Shown here: positions 60,351-61,603 of the stretch, piece after piece | Numbering within the stretch: the stretch's first letter is position 1 | How the letters are laid out: every line of letters begins with the position of its first letter | NCBI GenBank assembly: GCA_020634875.1 | Contig: JACKAX010000020.1 | Span: 1-61,603 of the forward strand | Source: Anaerolineales bacterium | GTDB lineage: Bacteria > Chloroflexota > Anaerolineae > Anaerolineales > JABWBV01 | Length of the DNA: 61,603 nt | Direction: 5' to 3' | Program-made: the position numbers and the translations under genes | The notes under the pieces: model-generated | The model's database searches: none | Seen by the model: only the letters and a program-made list of their open reading frames with translations | What the model was told of the DNA's origin: nothing

Positions 60351-61067
60351 ATGACCACCAAATCCAAAATCCTTCTCGTAGATGACGAACACGACATCAC
60401 CACCAACCTGGCCGCGTTTCTGGGCCGCTCCGGGTTTGACACCCTCACCGCCGGAAATGGCGAAGAGGCCCTGACCAAAATCGAGCGCGAACGCCCCGAT
60501 CTGATCGTATTGGATGTGATGATGCCGAAGATGGACGGACGCGAAACCCTGCGCCGCCTGCGGGGCGGGGGGAATTGGATCCCGGTCATTTTGCTGACCC
60601 AGGTGGGGGAAGCGTTTGAACGCGCGATGGCCCTCGAAGAAGGCGCAGACGATTACCTGAACAAACCCTTCGACCCCCATGAACTGATCGCCCGGATCCG
60701 CGCGGTGTTACGCCGTGCCCGGCCCGGTCAGCCTCCCCTTTCCGCCGCGGAAACCCTCAACAGCGGCCCGCTCCGGTTCGACCGCCGCTCCCGCCGCGTG
60801 TATCTGCAATCCAAAGAAATCACCCTCACCCCCAAAGCGGTACTGCTCCTCGAATATCTGATGACCCACCCCGACGAACTCGTCAGCCGCGACCGCCTTT
60901 TGGACGTGGTCTGGGGCTGGGACTACCCCGTCGGCACCCGCGCCGTGGACACCCGCGTCGCCGAACTGCGCCGCGCCCTCGATGACGACGCCAGCGATCC
61001 CCGCTACGTGGAAACCGTCCCCGGACAGGGCTACCGGTTCGTCGGGCGGGTGGAGGGGGGAAGATGA
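60351..61067 (+). CDS. OmpR/PhoB family response regulator
   Basis: A 238-residue regulator. The receiver domain (6-120) has acidic pair DDEHD, phosphorylated Asp55 in LIVLDVMMPKMDG and the Lys in LNKPFDPHE. The winged-helix domain (135-235) has TLTPKAVLLLEYLMTHPDEL, GTRAVDTRVAELRRAL and PGQGYRFVG. It is 91 bases upstream of a kinase gene, its likely partner. The direct repeats before htrA are a candidate target. Confidence 0.95.
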   Translation: MTTKSKILLVDDEHDITTNLAAFLGRSGFDTLTAGNGEEALTKIERERPDLIVLDVMMPKMDGRETLRRLRGGGNWIPVILLTQVGEAFERAMALEEGADDYLNKPFDPHELIARIRAVLRRARPGQPPLSAAETLNSGPLRFDRRSRRVYLQSKEITLTPKAVLLLEYLMTHPDELVSRDRLLDVVWGWDYPVGTRAVDTRVAELRRALDDDASDPRYVETVPGQGYRFVGRVEGGR

Positions 61068-61084
61068 ACCATTTTTCTGCTCGC

Positions 61085-61135
61085 GCCGGATTGCCAAATC
61101 CGGCCTCCTTGCCGGGGGATTGCCAAATCCCCCGG
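61085..61135. repeat. Twin hairpins between regulator and kinase genes
   Basis: Two palindromes with the same core GGATTGCCAAATCC (61085-61104 and 61112-61135), differing in arm length. They may tune kinase expression. Confidence 0.6.
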
Positions 61136-61158
61136 AAGCGTAAATCCGAGGGGGGCCG

Positions 61159-61603
61159 GTGATCAACTGGTCCATGATCCGCCGCTGGTTGTGGGCGCTC
61201 GTGCCGCTGTTCGCCGGGTTAGGGCTGGGCATCGCGTTTGCGAGCGGATTCCTGCCTAATCCAGTCCTCGTCTTCCGGGCTGACATCTCTGCACTTTCGC
61301 AATTGTGCGGGCTGGGGTTGGCAATTGGACTATGGGGTTGGTTCGTCGTGCGGGATTGGGGGCTGGGAATGCGGGAACACACCCGGCTCGAAACGGAAAC
61401 TCGCGCTGCTGAAGACCGCCGCCGTTTTCTGCAACGCCTGGACCACGAACTCAAAAATCCCCTCACCGCCATTCAAGCGGGCCTCGCCAACCTGACCGAA
61501 CGCCCCGACCCGAACGCCCTGGCGAGTGTCAAAGCCCAAACCACCCGCGTCTCCCGCCTCGTCGCCGACCTTCGCAAACTCGCCGACCTGGAAACCCGCC
61601 CCC
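61159..61603 (+). CDS. Sensor histidine kinase, N-terminal part
   Basis: The first 148 residues of a HisKA-type kinase, cut by the window end. Two membrane helices with a short external loop lie at about residues 10-31 and 46-66; then comes the dimerisation helix with the phosphorylated His in FLQRLDHELKNPLTAIQAGL. GTG 61159 with GAGGGGGG before it is the likely start; ATG 61174 is an alternative. It pairs with the upstream regulator. Confidence 0.88.
   Translation, partial: MINWSMIRRWLWALVPLFAGLGLGIAFASGFLPNPVLVFRADISALSQLCGLGLAIGLWGWFVVRDWGLGMREHTRLETETRAAEDRRRFLQRLDHELKNPLTAIQAGLANLTERPDPNALASVKAQTTRVSRLVADLRKLADLETRP

Overview
The window reads as bacterial chromosome from the phylum Chloroflexota, most likely class Anaerolineae. 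This is inferred from gene style: Pro/Thr-rich stalks on exported proteins, VanW-type and LysM/M23 envelope proteins, a short MurE next to MraY, a DUF3054 protein, and many lipoproteins and membrane proteins without an outer-membrane set. Genes are densely packed in short runs on both strands. GC content is high over most metabolic genes. It falls at about 14.3-15.5 kb (a beta-propeller gene) and in part of 22.8-31 kb.

Layout. 0-8 kb: thiolase (cut by the window edge), a HIT hydrolase, xseA - two-helix membrane protein - xseB - DUF212, sucCD, and a VanW protein. 8-14 kb: a minus-strand run pfkB-like kinase, M20 peptidase, hyuA, hyuB. 14-22 kb: beta-propeller protein, miaB, an orphan solute-binding lipoprotein, M42 peptidase, a LOG-family protein, a C39-like peptidase and a phosphoglycerate mutase. 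22-32 kb: a Cache-HAMP protein without output domain beside an NTT/MFS-like transporter, LysM-M23 peptidase, tRNA-Val, a histidine kinase - small membrane protein - hydrolase run, rdgB, yceD and a principal-type sigma factor. An IS630-family element (32487-33678) sits in the sigma gene's terminator. 33.7-41 kb: a 41-residue membrane peptide, metG, lipB, a J-domain protein, an LRR protein, an FHA protein, murE and mraY. 41-48 kb: envelope proteins of unknown role, a HAD phosphatase, an HExxH protein, DUF3054, and an ECF sigma factor with its partner. 48-54 kb: a class A PBP-like protein with degenerate catalytic motifs, panE, panB, sulfotransferase. 54-61.6 kb: tatA, htrA, histidine kinase, secF, secD, and a response regulator with its kinase. 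This last block looks like an export and envelope quality-control neighbourhood.

Three features run through the whole window. First, at least ten genes have a TANNNT -10 box ending 6-8 bases before the start codon and lack a ribosome binding site, so leaderless mRNAs look common; other genes have clear AGGAG-type sites. Second, arrays of short 7-8 base words (CAATTGA, ATTACTT, GTATTGC, GTAAAACG, AACCAAC, AATCACCC types) lie at gene ends and inside coding frames. Third, several palindromic interspersed elements are present, including one family with three copies.

The strongest candidates for undescribed biology are the doubly inactive-looking PBP, whose glycosyltransferase catalytic segment is replaced by a word array; the word arrays themselves; and the leaderless promoter set. 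No CRISPR array, prophage or defence island was seen.
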